A program made the position numbers and the translations under genes. DNA of 64,000 nucleotides, taken from the NCBI RefSeq assembly GCF_900142925.1, contig NZ_FRCN01000005.1, positions 1 to 64,000 of the forward strand, in the 5' to 3' direction. Below, piece after piece: positions 53,828 through 62,466 of the stretch (positions are counted from its first letter, which is position 1; each line of letters opens with the position of its first letter). The notes under the pieces were generated by a model. It did no database searches. It was given only the letters and a program-made list of their open reading frames with translations, and had not been told where the DNA came from. The stretch is from Chitinophaga sp. CF418 (GTDB lineage: Bacteria > Bacteroidota > Bacteroidia > Chitinophagales > Chitinophagaceae).

Positions 53828-53886
53828 CGCTATTTATGTTTCATAAATTTGCTAAAACACCAGCTTAACCGTTTTTTACTACAGAT

Positions 53887-54108
53887 ATGAAGCAGATTAC
53901 TTTCGGCAAAAGGCTTACTGAGGTGAGGAAAGACAAAAAACTATCCTAGGAGGAGATGGCTAAAAAAGTGGGGGTACACGGGGCTGTAATCGGAAGATCT
54001 GAACGGGATGAGGTTAAACCGTCTATTGAGATGGCGGCGCAGGATTGCAGCTGCTTTGGAAGTTTCTCTGGATTACCTGGTGGGCAATACCGATCTTCTC
54101 CTTGATCA
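53887..54108 (+). pseudogene. Broken tandem copy of the XRE repressor
   Basis: Region 53825-54107 repeats 53424-53704, including about 60 bases of leader (aacgctatttatgtttcata). In the copy codon CAG of LSQEEM has become TAG, and an extra G after gcgcag shifts the frame before the last third. The similarity ends near cttgatcaaa. The gene is therefore not functional. Confidence 0.85.
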
Positions 54109-54241
54109 AATTAACTTTGATAACGCTATTGATGTGCTTTGTAAGTGGTTCACTTTGTCCGGAATATACAATCTATAAACTTAATAGAGCTATTTTCTGC
54201 ATATGCATAAGTACTATTCCAAGGGTATTCTGCGCTTAACA

Positions 54242-54280
54242 TTTCTCGCTAAATTTAAACTACAGGCAATATTAAAATGA
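54242..54280 (+). pseudogene. 3' relic of an XRE-type repressor gene (copy 3)
   Basis: The 12 codons before TGA read FLAKFKLQAILK, almost the exact end (FLAKSKLQAILK) of the XRE gene at 62079-62426 and unlike the end of the XRE gene at 53486. It marks a different repressor gene whose body is lost. Confidence 0.7.
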
Positions 54281-54313
54281 ATAAACCCGGTTAATTGACC
54301 GGGTTTATTCATT
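54276..54313. terminator. Bidirectional terminator behind XRE relic 3
   Basis: The arms aatgaataaacccggt and accgggtttattcatt are perfectly complementary with a six-base loop, and can end both the XRE relic and the convergent SUMF1-like gene region. Confidence 0.8.
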
Positions 54314-54411
54314 TATTCAATCTGTGATTTTTGTTTCCCTCCGCTACAGTTAATTGGATCTATTACACTTAAATAAAACAATGTAGACACAGCTGCTAGC
54401 AGACATCTTTC

Positions 54412-55143
54412 CTAAAACACCAACCTAAAGCCATAAGGTTCACGATATTCATTCTGATACTCAAGATATGTATTCATATTAGAAATACATCTGTCGAACT
54501 GACTATTATACTCTCCTCCAACAGCAAACAATGTTTCGTCCTCGGAAAATATGCTAATAGGATCCACAATGATAGATTGTGACTGGTATGCTGCTACATC
54601 GACTGACATTTCAAGAATATTGCCAAACATATCGTATAAGCCCCAAGGCGAGGGCTTCTTCAATCCAACATCATGAATTAAATTATTGCTATTTTCATTG
54701 AACCAACAAAAATCTGAGAACTTAGCGTTTTCCTCCTCCCAAAACAAAGGATCATTGTCATTAGTTCTTGAAAAGCTGCCATATCTCATTTGTAAGTAAT
54801 TGGGCAATGAAAACAATACTTCTTCCTGTAAATCCTCACTCTTTAGATGAAGACCGTTTAACTTATCTATAAAGGACATAACCATCCAAAAATTAACGCC
54901 GTATACTGGTGTATTCCTAGAAAAGGTGCCAACCTCAAAATAGCTTTTCCCCATAACAGCCGTCCATTGACCATTAGTTACGGATGTATTTGACATCCAA
55001 AAACCCTTATTAAAAATCACCTCAACGAGATCTTTTCCTGTTTTATGGGACAATGATGTACCTTTAGTAATCTGTTTATAGGATCCAGGAGGGCACCAAA
55101 CAAATGAAAGTTTTTCACCCCCTTCTAGTTCAAATGAGATCAT
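54412..55143 (-). CDS. SUMF1/FGE-fold protein in immunity position of Rhs tip F
   Basis: The 243-residue protein has the formylglycine-generating-enzyme sulfatase-modifying (SUMF1) fold: FVWCPPGSYKQ, GFWMSNTSVTNGQWTAVMG, FCWFNENSN, PSPWGLYDMFGNILEMSVDV, GGEYNS and the end REPYGFRLVF. True FGE needs two cysteines five residues apart; only the second (FDRCISN) is kept and the first position is Ser, so formylglycine formation is unlikely. There is no signal peptide. It begins 78 bases after the Rhs tip F toxin, where the immunity gene is expected. A C-type-lectin-like binding role is inferred. Confidence 0.8.
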   Translation of the reverse strand: MISFELEGGEKLSFVWCPPGSYKQITKGTSLSHKTGKDLVEVIFNKGFWMSNTSVTNGQWTAVMGKSYFEVGTFSRNTPVYGVNFWMVMSFIDKLNGLHLKSEDLQEEVLFSLPNYLQMRYGSFSRTNDNDPLFWEEENAKFSDFCWFNENSNNLIHDVGLKKPSPWGLYDMFGNILEMSVDVAAYQSQSIIVDPISIFSEDETLFAVGGEYNSQFDRCISNMNTYLEYQNEYREPYGFRLVF

Positions 55144-55221
55144 ATTTATATTTCTTTATTATCTCCAATCCACTGTATTCAATTCAATATCCATTAAACA
55201 ACCCAAATCCATTGATCGATT

Positions 55222-56332
55222 CTAATTACCTGATGGACGGGTAAACTCTATATTCACTGATTGCCATGTTACACCATCTGGATTCAAGGTACCTCCTATA
55301 CGTTTTACCTTTGTAAAACCTCTTTGTTGTGCCTGTCCTCCAGTAAATGTCTGTAATGCAGCTTCATCAAACGGAACCTTGTCGCGCAATAACTTATTGA
55401 GTCTCTCCAAATTCGTTCCCTGGTTCCAATTACCAATAATAGCTTCAATCTTTCCGCCAGCACCAACTATTTCGTTATATAATATTCCAAATATCTCGCG
55501 ACCTGTTGGCGTCTGGGGTTTAGTAAGGTATTGATTTGTTTTTGTATCGAATATATACAATGCACTCGAAAAATTGCCATCCTTAAACGACGCCCATCCT
55601 CCCCAAAATTCCTTTCCATCAACGGAATGTTCAGCAGGTACCTTATACCATGCATCAAGACTTGACTTACTGTCTTTCTCATCCGCACCTGAACTTGACA
55701 ATAACAAAAAGACTTGTTCGAAGAGCAGTGGTAAATAAGTTCATACTACTTTTTGCTACCACTGACAAACCATTAGAAGCTAATGCCAAACTTGATGAAA
55801 TTCATGGACCACCTCCACCACTTGGCACAATAGGGGCTGATCCAACTACAAAAGTAACAGCGTCGTATCTTCCTTTATACTGCGCATCTAACCCAATGTC
55901 TTCAGCCGACCTGCTATAAAGTCCATAACTTAAATGAAGAAGCCCTCCATTCATCGTTGCTAAAGTTGGAGGCATTACTGCAGCCTTTAGTGCCTTCCAA
56001 TTCTCCTTACCAGTATCTGTGTAAAACGGAAAATCCAGAACAGCTGTATATACTAATTCTTTCCATCCTTTGCGCCCAGATGGTGGATCTCCTGGGCCCA
56101 TATCTAATACATCCACATATCTGATTGGATTGTCTGCTGCAAAAGCATAAGCACTAAAATCTGGATACTTGCTTGCCAATGGATCTATCGACAAAAATTT
56201 CCCTATTCTACTATCATATGCTCTAGCTTCAAATGCAATCTGATTCCCCTCTCCCTTCACCTCATTATCATTCTCCTTCCCATTAAATCCATAGCGATAG
56301 CCGCCTCCATAGTTATCATTTATACCTTTCAA
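55222..56332 (-). pseudogene. Orphan Rhs C-terminal tip F (frameshifted toxin)
   Basis: The first frame (TTG at 56332) has the Rhs end motif GYRYGFNGKENDNEVKGEGN, then AYDSRIGKFLSIDPLASKYP and AYAFAADNPIRYVDV, and stops at 55802. A middle segment (ALASNGLSVVAKSSMNLFTT) lies in a second frame and the last 160 codons (SSSGADEKDSKSSLDAWYKV to VNIEFTRPSGN) in a third. At least two frameshifts separate them, so the toxin is dead as sequenced. The C-terminal domain (GKIEAIIGNWNQGTNLERLN) has no family I can name. Unlike the other tips it says IAFEARAYDSRIG, a different subtype. Confidence 0.75.
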
Positions 56333-56498
56333 AAGTAATTTCGAAAGGGGTATATAAACGCTCGATCGGCAAACATATCAAATCTCCATTTCTATTGAAA
56401 TCTAAAACATTCGCATTCATTACACAAAAAGAACTCGTTTCAAATTAGTGACGGATTCCTTCACTTTCCAATGTATACGAATATCAAAGAATGGATCC

Positions 56499-57059
56499 TC
56501 AATAGGACAACCTCTGCCACTTAAAGTCAATGTGCCGATTATAGAGGTTCATTTTCTCACTGACATCGTCAGGAAGGTCTACACTTAAAGTCTTCAACTT
56601 CTCTAAATAAAAAGCTATTCTATCAAAATTTTTAATATTAAAAACAATTCTCCTCAATTTCTCAATTATAATCGTTTCAACATTAGCAACTTTTTTTTCG
56701 ATTAGTATGTTCAATCCCAACAGGTCTTTATCATCTTCGTTATTGGCCACATGCTTATAAATATCAAGAATAAAATCTTCGTTTTTATCGTATATCACTA
56801 ATAGTGAACTTAACCAGAAGCGTAAATCGCTATCTTCTTCACCGTGTTCTAGATATCCTCGCTCCAGTCTGCCTTTATATTCATGAATTATTCTATAAAA
56901 TCTCTCCGCTATAAATGGTCTGAATTCGCTATTTTTTCTTAATATCATTAAAGACCTGGAGCTAAGACACAACAATTCATCCACTATAAAATCAATAGCC
57001 GAAATAATCTCGTCAATATTGTCACTTTCTAATTTCTTAACTATCTCGCTTCTTTCCAT
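56499..57059 (-). CDS. Helical-repeat immunity protein of tip E
   Basis: The 186 residues are almost all helix with HEAT-like spacing (NIDEIISAIDFIVDELLCLS; LGLNILIEKKVANVETIIIE; FYLEKLKTLSVDLPDDVSEK). The start ATG lies directly behind the stop of the tip E toxin at 57061. Helical-repeat immunity proteins are common in polymorphic toxin systems. It should bind the toxin below in the cytoplasm. Confidence 0.7.
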   Translation of the reverse strand: MERSEIVKKLESDNIDEIISAIDFIVDELLCLSSRSLMILRKNSEFRPFIAERFYRIIHEYKGRLERGYLEHGEEDSDLRFWLSSLLVIYDKNEDFILDIYKHVANNEDDKDLLGLNILIEKKVANVETIIIEKLRRIVFNIKNFDRIAFYLEKLKTLSVDLPDDVSEKMNLYNRHIDFKWQRLSY

Positions 57060-57060
57060 A

Positions 57061-58139
57061 TTAGTAATTCTTCGTGATTTTATATACTCCTTTTAATTTT
57101 GTGTTCGCAGGAATTAAATAAATGCCTCTTTCAGGTTTATTGCCCCTAACTCTTACTCCCTGTTCAAATGCACCAACTTCCGAAAAACTGATTGAATATT
57201 GTTGCTTTCCCGTAGACTTAAACACACCAATCCTCCCCAGCTGGCCTTCCGTAAGGGGAATCTCCAAGTCCGTAACGAATATTTCTCCAGCGCTCCCAGT
57301 TCTTGCCAAAAGTTCGTACTCCCTGTTCCAAACTTTAATTCGGAAACTATTAAACTCTCACCCGCCTTAAGAGCGCCTAACTGTTCCACACCTACACCTG
57401 TTATACCTGCGACTGCTGCCTCATCTGTAAAATGATGAAAAATTCTACCTTCTCCTAAATCAGCGATTACGGTCAACGGCTGGTCTGTAGTTCTAATTGC
57501 ATCATCTAAAAATTCCGCAAAATTAGCTTTTGAAAAGTCAAAATTCTTTACTGGGAACTTCGATGCAGTTCCGGACGGAAATATACTCTTACTCACCCGT
57601 ATGATACCGCTTGTTGCCTTACCTAGTATAATACCTCCAATTTCATTTAAAGCAACAAACATCACACTATGCATCCCATCATTAATAGATGCCTGATCTT
57701 GCTTAATAATTCCACTTGTTGTTTTATAGACGCCATGCAACAGAACCCCATCAAGAAAAAAAGTAAAAAGCCCTGAATTACCAGCTGCCATAGAGCTTCC
57801 AACAAATAGAAAGGCATTTTTATTAGCCTCATATATCCTCTCTTCTGCGTGCTCGGGATCCTGTTGTCTTACCTTTGCCTCCCAAGCTCTGTTGTCAGAC
57901 ACAGCTTTTCCAATGCTATATGGATCATCTTCCCTTCCATCAACGTCTACTGCGTATATGGGCTTATTCCCCGAAAATTGAGATGGCGTATAGTACGCAT
58001 ACTTCGCCGTCAAAGGATCTACTGAAAGGAACTTCCCAATTCTCGGATCATAGATTCTAAATCCATAATCCTGCTGGTTCCCCTCTCCCTTCACCTCGTT
58101 ATCATTCTCCTTCCCATTAAACCCATAGCGATAACCCTG
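57061..58139 (-). pseudogene. Orphan Rhs tip E with HYD1-like toxin, one-base frameshift
   Basis: The frame opens directly behind a TAG with GYRYGFNGKENDNEVKGEGN, then FRIYDPRIGKFLSVDPLTAK, a pre-toxin part and the toxin IFHHFTDEAAVAGITGVGVE. After TGSTNF the frame is lost; adding one T in the tttt run near 57312 restores LARTGSAGEIFVTDLEIPLT, GQLGRIGVFKSTGKQQYSIS and the end IYLIPANTKLKGVYKITKNY at 57061. The HHFTDE..GI pattern resembles HYD1-type ADP-ribosyltransferase toxins (tentative). The only start is an internal GTG. Confidence 0.75.
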
Positions 58140-58352
58140 CTAGAACAGCTTCTCAGCCACCCGTATACTGAGCACTTTTATAATCAGGGCTAGGCTTAAT
58201 ATATGGCTCTTACTTTTGACCACCATTCCATTAAAACAAACAGCTGGAGAAATCGTCCAGTTGCTTAGACATGATTTTAACATAAAAGTACCATAACTTT
58301 TTTTCGGAAAGATTTCTAGTTCTGCTCAACACATTAAGTATAAATACATTTG

Positions 58353-58742
58353 TTATGTAAATTTTGCAACATGCTTATCCGGAAAGTCAAACACCCCCTT
58401 CCAAGAATCATCTGGTAAATAATCTTCTACCTCGACGAGATAAGAACTCACAAAAAGCTTACTATCAAAATCAATGTAAAATTTAATGTCTTTTAATTTA
58501 TTCTCATGTAAAAAAGCATAACTTATTTTATACTCGTCTATTGCATTAAGAAAATCTGGAATATTTCCATCATTTACAATCAATATATTGCCTCTGAAAA
58601 CTTCTCCCGGTATTACAACAGGATCATATTTTAGATTATCTAAAATCCAAAAAATAAATGGCATAAAATAAAATTCAACTTGCCCCTGAAATTTTATCCC
58701 TCCAGGTAAGTAGCCTAATTCAATTCTTTCTTCTACTGTCAT
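58353..58742 (-). CDS. Immunity protein of tip D
   Basis: The 129-residue product (GYLPGGIKFQGQVEFYFMPF; YAFLHENKLKDIKFYIDFDS; VEVEDYLPDDSWKGVFDFPD) is acidic and mixed alpha/beta without signal. Its ATG at 58742 lies one base after the stop the tip D toxin would have without its frameshift (58744), the tight spacing usual for toxin-immunity pairs. No family recognised. Confidence 0.65.
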   Translation of the reverse strand: MTVEERIELGYLPGGIKFQGQVEFYFMPFIFWILDNLKYDPVVIPGEVFRGNILIVNDGNIPDFLNAIDEYKISYAFLHENKLKDIKFYIDFDSKLFVSSYLVEVEDYLPDDSWKGVFDFPDKHVAKFT

Positions 58743-58743
58743 G

Positions 58744-59771
58744 TTATTTGTTCGGTTTATAAGTTTTGTAACTCCCTTTAATCGCCTGTTGCCTTATTTT
58801 ATCAATGTATGGTTTGGGCAGACCGAAGGCACTTAATGATTGCTTAGGATCATCAACTTGAGGACGACCTGGAAAAAGACTCCCCCATCGCTGACGCACT
58901 GCATTAGTACGAATATCAATCGATAAACCCCATGGTATTTCAAAAGAGACAATCTTCGCCCCTGCTTCTGCCCACCTCTCTTGTTATAAAAATAAACCGC
59001 ATGGGCCCCATCATCAATATTTACATGTAAAAAATCGTTCCCCTTTATCGAAATTGTGCCATCTCTGCTCTCCAGAATTCTAAAGTGAGATGCATTAGGA
59101 GCAATTCCCCCCTCTACCCTGTAAACTCGTGGTAGACCGGACGAAGTTAAGTCCGTAGGTGCCTCTGTCTTAGGAATAAATGGTGTAGGCCTAGTGTCTG
59201 TAGGTTTAGGAAAAAGTCTCGACTTTTCTTCAGGAATACCTGCAACTGACATCGCGCCCCCATCTATCCCACTACCAATAAAAGCTCCCTTATCGCCCCA
59301 AATTGAGTATCCTACAGCTCCAAAAGGGCCTGCAGCGATGGCCGCTCCAACAGCGTCGTCATGTTCATTCTTAATGGCGGCTACATTCTGCCTTACTATA
59401 GATTCCGGCCCCATATGCCCATTACCATATATATCCGCCAGAAGTATATGAGGTTCCGGATATTTCCATTTTTCGCTTTGTATTCGAATTTGTTCTGCCT
59501 TGGCTATTTTAATTTCGGCATACCGTCTTGTTGCATTGCCTTGCCGTTGTATAAAAGTTTCTGCACCATCCAAATCTGTCGCCTGTATTGGCGTATTGCC
59601 TGAAAATTGATATGGCGTTAACTCGGGATACTCCTTTGTTAATGGGTCAACTGACAAGAACTTCCCTAACCTCGGATCATACACCCGCATCCCATAATCC
59701 TGTTGATTCCCCTCACCCTTCACCTCATTATCATTCTCCTTTCCATTAAACCCATAACGATAACCGTCCAT
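58744..59771 (-). pseudogene. Orphan Rhs tip D, frameshifted near the end
   Basis: This is the only tip with an ATG just before the conserved block (MDGYRYGFNGKE at 59771). It continues VYDPRLGKFLSVDPLTKEYP and YQFSGNTPIQATDLDGAETF, shares about 125 further residues with tip A (GNGHMGPESIVRQNVAAIKN), then has its own toxin (LPRVYRVEGGIAPNASHFRI; NDFLHVNIDDGAHAVYFYNK). After YNKR one base is missing near 58977; in the other frame it continues WAEAGAKIVSFEIPWGLSID to GSYKTYKPNK, stopping at 58744. Activity is not identified. Confidence 0.75.
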
Positions 59772-60037
59772 AACCAAGATTTCTACAGCTCTGCAGTTCA
59801 ACTAGCCTCACAAAGCGAAATAGCAAATCTCTTCTGCATCATCGAACTTCCCCATAATCATCAAAATGACTAATTATCTCAAAGAACTTTTGACCTCATA
59901 TAGCTAAAACAGCTGGCGGATTATTAGCACCAGCCGTATATTTATTCACATATCTTTTTTAGATAGTTTCTATCAAAAACCATTATAAAAGTGACAATAT
60001 CAAATTACCACGACTAACGCTTTTGAAAACAGGCCCT

Positions 60038-60418
60038 TTATTTATAAACTTCCGTAAAGAATTGTCGAGCTTCTTTAAGCTTTTCTCTCCCAACCTCAGG
60101 AACAATAAATTTAGCCTTAAAAACATCGTTTATAAACTCCTCTGGTAATAATGACCAATATCCTCGCTTCAAATAAAAAGGCAAATAACTTGGCCATATC
60201 CATTTCCCGTCTGTATAAAACACAAGTGGTGCAATAAATGTGTTCCCATCAAAAACCTCCTCCAAAAACGCAAATACTCTAACACCGTGTTCCAAATAAA
60301 AAACAACATTATCAAGATAATCCTCTTTTTCAGTCGGAGCTGCTAGATCTTTAATATAGCGCCCAATTTTCAATCTGAAATTTTCATGATCTTTTATTAT
60401 CCCAACAAATTTTATCAT
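60038..60418 (-). CDS. Immunity protein (YTDG-W-WP family, complete copy)
   Basis: The 126-residue protein carries VVFYLEHGVRVFAFLEEVFD and VFYTDGKWIWPSYLPFYLKR. It is the only unbroken member of the family seen three times in this window (decayed at 41529, fused to a transposase at 43172). It starts eight bases after the stop of the toxin end at 60427, as expected for its immunity gene. Small WP-containing proteins of this type are common polymorphic-toxin immunity proteins. Confidence 0.75.
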   Translation of the reverse strand: MIKFVGIIKDHENFRLKIGRYIKDLAAPTEKEDYLDNVVFYLEHGVRVFAFLEEVFDGNTFIAPLVFYTDGKWIWPSYLPFYLKRGYWSLLPEEFINDVFKAKFIVPEVGREKLKEARQFFTEVYK

Positions 60419-60426
60419 AAACTAAA

Positions 60427-60765
60427 TTATCGTTTAAATAATAACATTTTACCAACTTCATGGACGTCATTACTAAATATCTGAAACTGCTTACCGAAAT
60501 TAATGGCTGCATCAGGGTCACCTAACCTCCATATCCAAAGACTTCCGCTTGGCGCTGCAACGGGAGCCCTTACCAATTTACTCAATTGAGCCGCAGTTCC
60601 AATATTCAGCTTCCCGGCATAACAAGACATTAATCTGATTTTTGTCCCGTGTTGAGACCCTGCTGCTAACATTTCCTCATATAACTGCTGGACTGTAACA
60701 AAATTCTCTGCTCCTCTAGTAAATGCCAAACTCGTAAAGCCTATGCACCATAAACTGTATAACAA
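60427..60765 (-). pseudogene. 5'-truncated toxin end C (cysteine-peptidase-like pattern)
   Basis: The frame starts inside a terminator stem, so its first residues are not genuine. From about FTRGAENFVTVQQLYEEMLA on it reads HGTKIRLMSCYAGKLNIGTA, AQLSKLVRAPVAAPSGSLWI and ends GKMLLFKR. The HG-x(5)-L-S-C-x-x-G followed by AP-S-G-x-L-W is a pattern of C-terminal toxin domains with caspase/CPD-like folds (tentative). No Rhs core is attached; sequence upstream is the terminator of the next gene. The immunity gene at 60418 was kept. Confidence 0.6.
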
Positions 60766-60804
60766 TAAGGGCTGACCTACCGGTCAGCCCTTATTGTTAT
60801 ACAG
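60755..60804 (-). terminator. Long perfect inverted repeat, terminator of 60814 gene
   Basis: Two 23-base arms (ctgtataacaataagggctg + acc and its exact complement) enclose a four-base loop. Read on the minus strand it follows the stop of the gene at 60814 by nine bases. It also cuts into the 5' end of toxin fragment C, so it marks the junction. Confidence 0.8.
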
Positions 60805-60813
60805 TAATTATTC

Positions 60814-61083
60814 TTACTTGTCTTCAGATAAATATTCAGGATATCTTTTATAAAATTCCTCACTCCTTTGCTTAAACCAGCCTTCTATCTCCAATTTCTC
60901 AACTGCTTTTATAAGTGTCTCATATGCAGCTTTTGAAGATTCATCATCAAGTAAACTCAACGGCACAGTGTGTAATATGTCAGACAACCAATACAAACGA
61001 TTATCTCCTTTTTCGTATGCTTGTTCTCGTATTTCCACAAGGGTTATATATAAAACATAAGCCAAAAATCTTTTTTCAAACAT
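60814..61083 (-). CDS. Immunity protein of tip B (candidate)
   Basis: The 89 residues are helical (FLAYVLYITLVEIREQAYEK; LSLLDDESSKAAYETLIKAV) with an acidic end (RYPEYLSEDK). It lies about 100 bases after the tip B toxin; the gap is longer than for other pairs but contains nothing else of length. No family recognised. It ends in the long perfect hairpin. Confidence 0.6.
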   Translation of the reverse strand: MFEKRFLAYVLYITLVEIREQAYEKGDNRLYWLSDILHTVPLSLLDDESSKAAYETLIKAVEKLEIEGWFKQRSEEFYKRYPEYLSEDK

Positions 61084-61181
61084 ATTTATTGTTTTTTGGG
61101 TGGTTCTTTTAATTCAGAGAACATTGAATCGTCCGGCCTGTATTCTTCATAAGGCACCTTAATATCATTTAATCCCCTACG

Positions 61182-61961
61182 TTATAATTTATAAATCCTA
61201 GTATTTCCATCAACCACATTACCTGTTCTTGAATTAATTGTAATGACATCACCGTTTTTGGGACTCGTAACGCTCTGTATAAGTTCGCTATCAGAAAGCT
61301 TTTGTATCGCTTTATACCCCTCCGACTTTAAAATAGTCTCTTCTAAATGTACAAGTTTAAACTCTGAAGCTGCTTTCATCAGCCTTCTCGGAAAAGAGAA
61401 TCCCTTGAGCTGCATTCCTGGAGGAAGATCCGCACTAAGCTTTATAGATGGAAGCGTAGCTTTTGAAGCTAAATTACCTAATATTAAAGTACCAGTTATA
61501 TCTTCATAAGTCTTGACATCTATTAGTTTTTTCTTCACAAAATCAGCCCTTTCTTCATCTGTTGTCGCACTTAGCCATATCAAGCCTTTGAAAACAGACG
61601 ATACAACATGCTTCTTGAAACGGTCAGTAGTTCCCTTGGGATCACTTAAAAAGTTGACATCTGTTTCTGTCATGCCTACAAGCTGATTCCAGGCACTCCT
61701 AATTGAGTTTGATCCAAAAATACCCACCGGATCTTGATACCATTTTCGACTCGTATAACTTAGTCTATTGACCTTTGCTCCCCTATAATCATAATTTTCC
61801 AACCCGTCCAAATCAACAGACGTAATAACTTTATTTCCAGCAAACTGGTACGGTGTCAATTCTGGATACTCAGCAGTTATCGGATCCACACTCAAGAACC
61901 TCCCTAACCTCGGATCATACACCCGCATCCCATAATCCTGCTGATTCCCCTCGCCCTTCAC
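61182..61961 (-). CDS. Orphan Rhs tip B, intact toxin frame
   Basis: The conserved block starts at 62003 (GYRYGFNGKENDNEVKGEGN) right behind a TAG four codons upstream; the usable start is the GTG at 61961 (VKGEGN), with aaggag upstream of it. It continues VYDPRLGRFLSVDPITAEYP and YQFAGNKVITSVDLDG, a pre-toxin part with MTETDVNFLSDPKGTTDRFK, and a toxin end IQSVTSPKNGDVITINSRTG followed by NVVDGNTRIYKL. The last part resembles ParB/Srx-like or deaminase-like ends (uncertain). No frameshift. Confidence 0.7.
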   Translation of the reverse strand: MKGEGNQQDYGMRVYDPRLGRFLSVDPITAEYPELTPYQFAGNKVITSVDLDGLENYDYRGAKVNRLSYTSRKWYQDPVGIFGSNSIRSAWNQLVGMTETDVNFLSDPKGTTDRFKKHVVSSVFKGLIWLSATTDEERADFVKKKLIDVKTYEDITGTLILGNLASKATLPSIKLSADLPPGMQLKGFSFPRRLMKAASEFKLVHLEETILKSEGYKAIQKLSDSELIQSVTSPKNGDVITINSRTGNVVDGNTRIYKL

Positions 61962-62032
61962 CTCATTATCATTCTCCTTCCCATTAAAGCCATAACGATA
62001 ACCGCCTGCGCACTATTCCTCCAACTGGCAAC

Positions 62033-62080
62033 CTGCCTTGCACACTTTTTTACTCAAAGAACTGGCCCTAAGATATAGTT
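62033..62080. repeat. Repeat upstream of tips B and A (second copy 63771-63820)
   Basis: Both places share ctgccttgcacacttttt/c, tcaaagaactg and cctaagatat followed by tttttt, with small differences. They lie at the same distance upstream of the conserved Rhs block of tips B and A, so each cassette carried the same short leader sequence. Confidence 0.75.
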
Positions 62081-62426
62081 TTTTCTTTCATCTGTTCTTT
62101 CAGCTGAAAAGCAGTGGAGAGAAGCTAAAGGGGTCTCACAACAGGAACTTGCTAAAAAGCTAGGGTCTGCCCATACTGTCATCGGACGTTATGAGCGGGA
62201 TGAGATGCGGCCTTCCATTGATGTGGTTAGGAAGTTGGCCGACGCCCTGGCTACTACTGTGGGATTCTTATTAGGGGAAGCTAATGATACTAACATTCTT
62301 AAAGACCCTAAGATAATGAAGCGGCTCAATGAGATTAATGAACTCCCTGATAAGGATAAAGAGTGTGCTTATTCTCTGTTGGATGCTTTCCTTGCCAAAT
62401 CTAAACTTCAAGCAATACTTAAATAA
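62079..62426 (+). pseudogene. XRE-type repressor, 5' end missing
   Basis: The frame opens behind a TAG at 62076 and encodes WREAKGVSQQELAKKLGSAH, TVIGRYERDEMRPSIDVVRK and the dimerisation tail NILKDPKIMKRLNEINELPD to KSKLQAILK. The helix-turn-helix is nearly complete but the first helix lacks its usual start and no ATG is available before Met in RDEMRP (62205), which lies after the DNA-binding part. The 5' end was replaced by the leader of Rhs tip B. It is the best preserved of the four copies of this repressor type. Confidence 0.75.
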
Positions 62427-62428
62427 AA

Positions 62429-62450
62429 ATGCCCGGTGCTCACCGGGCAT
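62429..62450. terminator. Bidirectional terminator behind XRE gene
   Basis: The arms atgcccggtg and caccgggcat form a perfect stem with a two-base loop and T-runs on both strands, between the XRE gene end and the convergent immunity gene at 62467. Confidence 0.85.
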
Positions 62451-62466
62451 TTTTATTTAAGTCCCT

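Noticed and set aside
54412-55143. Formylglycine-generating enzyme for sulfatases
   Set aside because: Only one of the two needed cysteines is present and no sulfatase gene is near.
62205-62426. Functional short XRE protein starting at the ATG at 62205
   Set aside because: This start falls after the helix-turn-helix; the product would lack the DNA-binding part.
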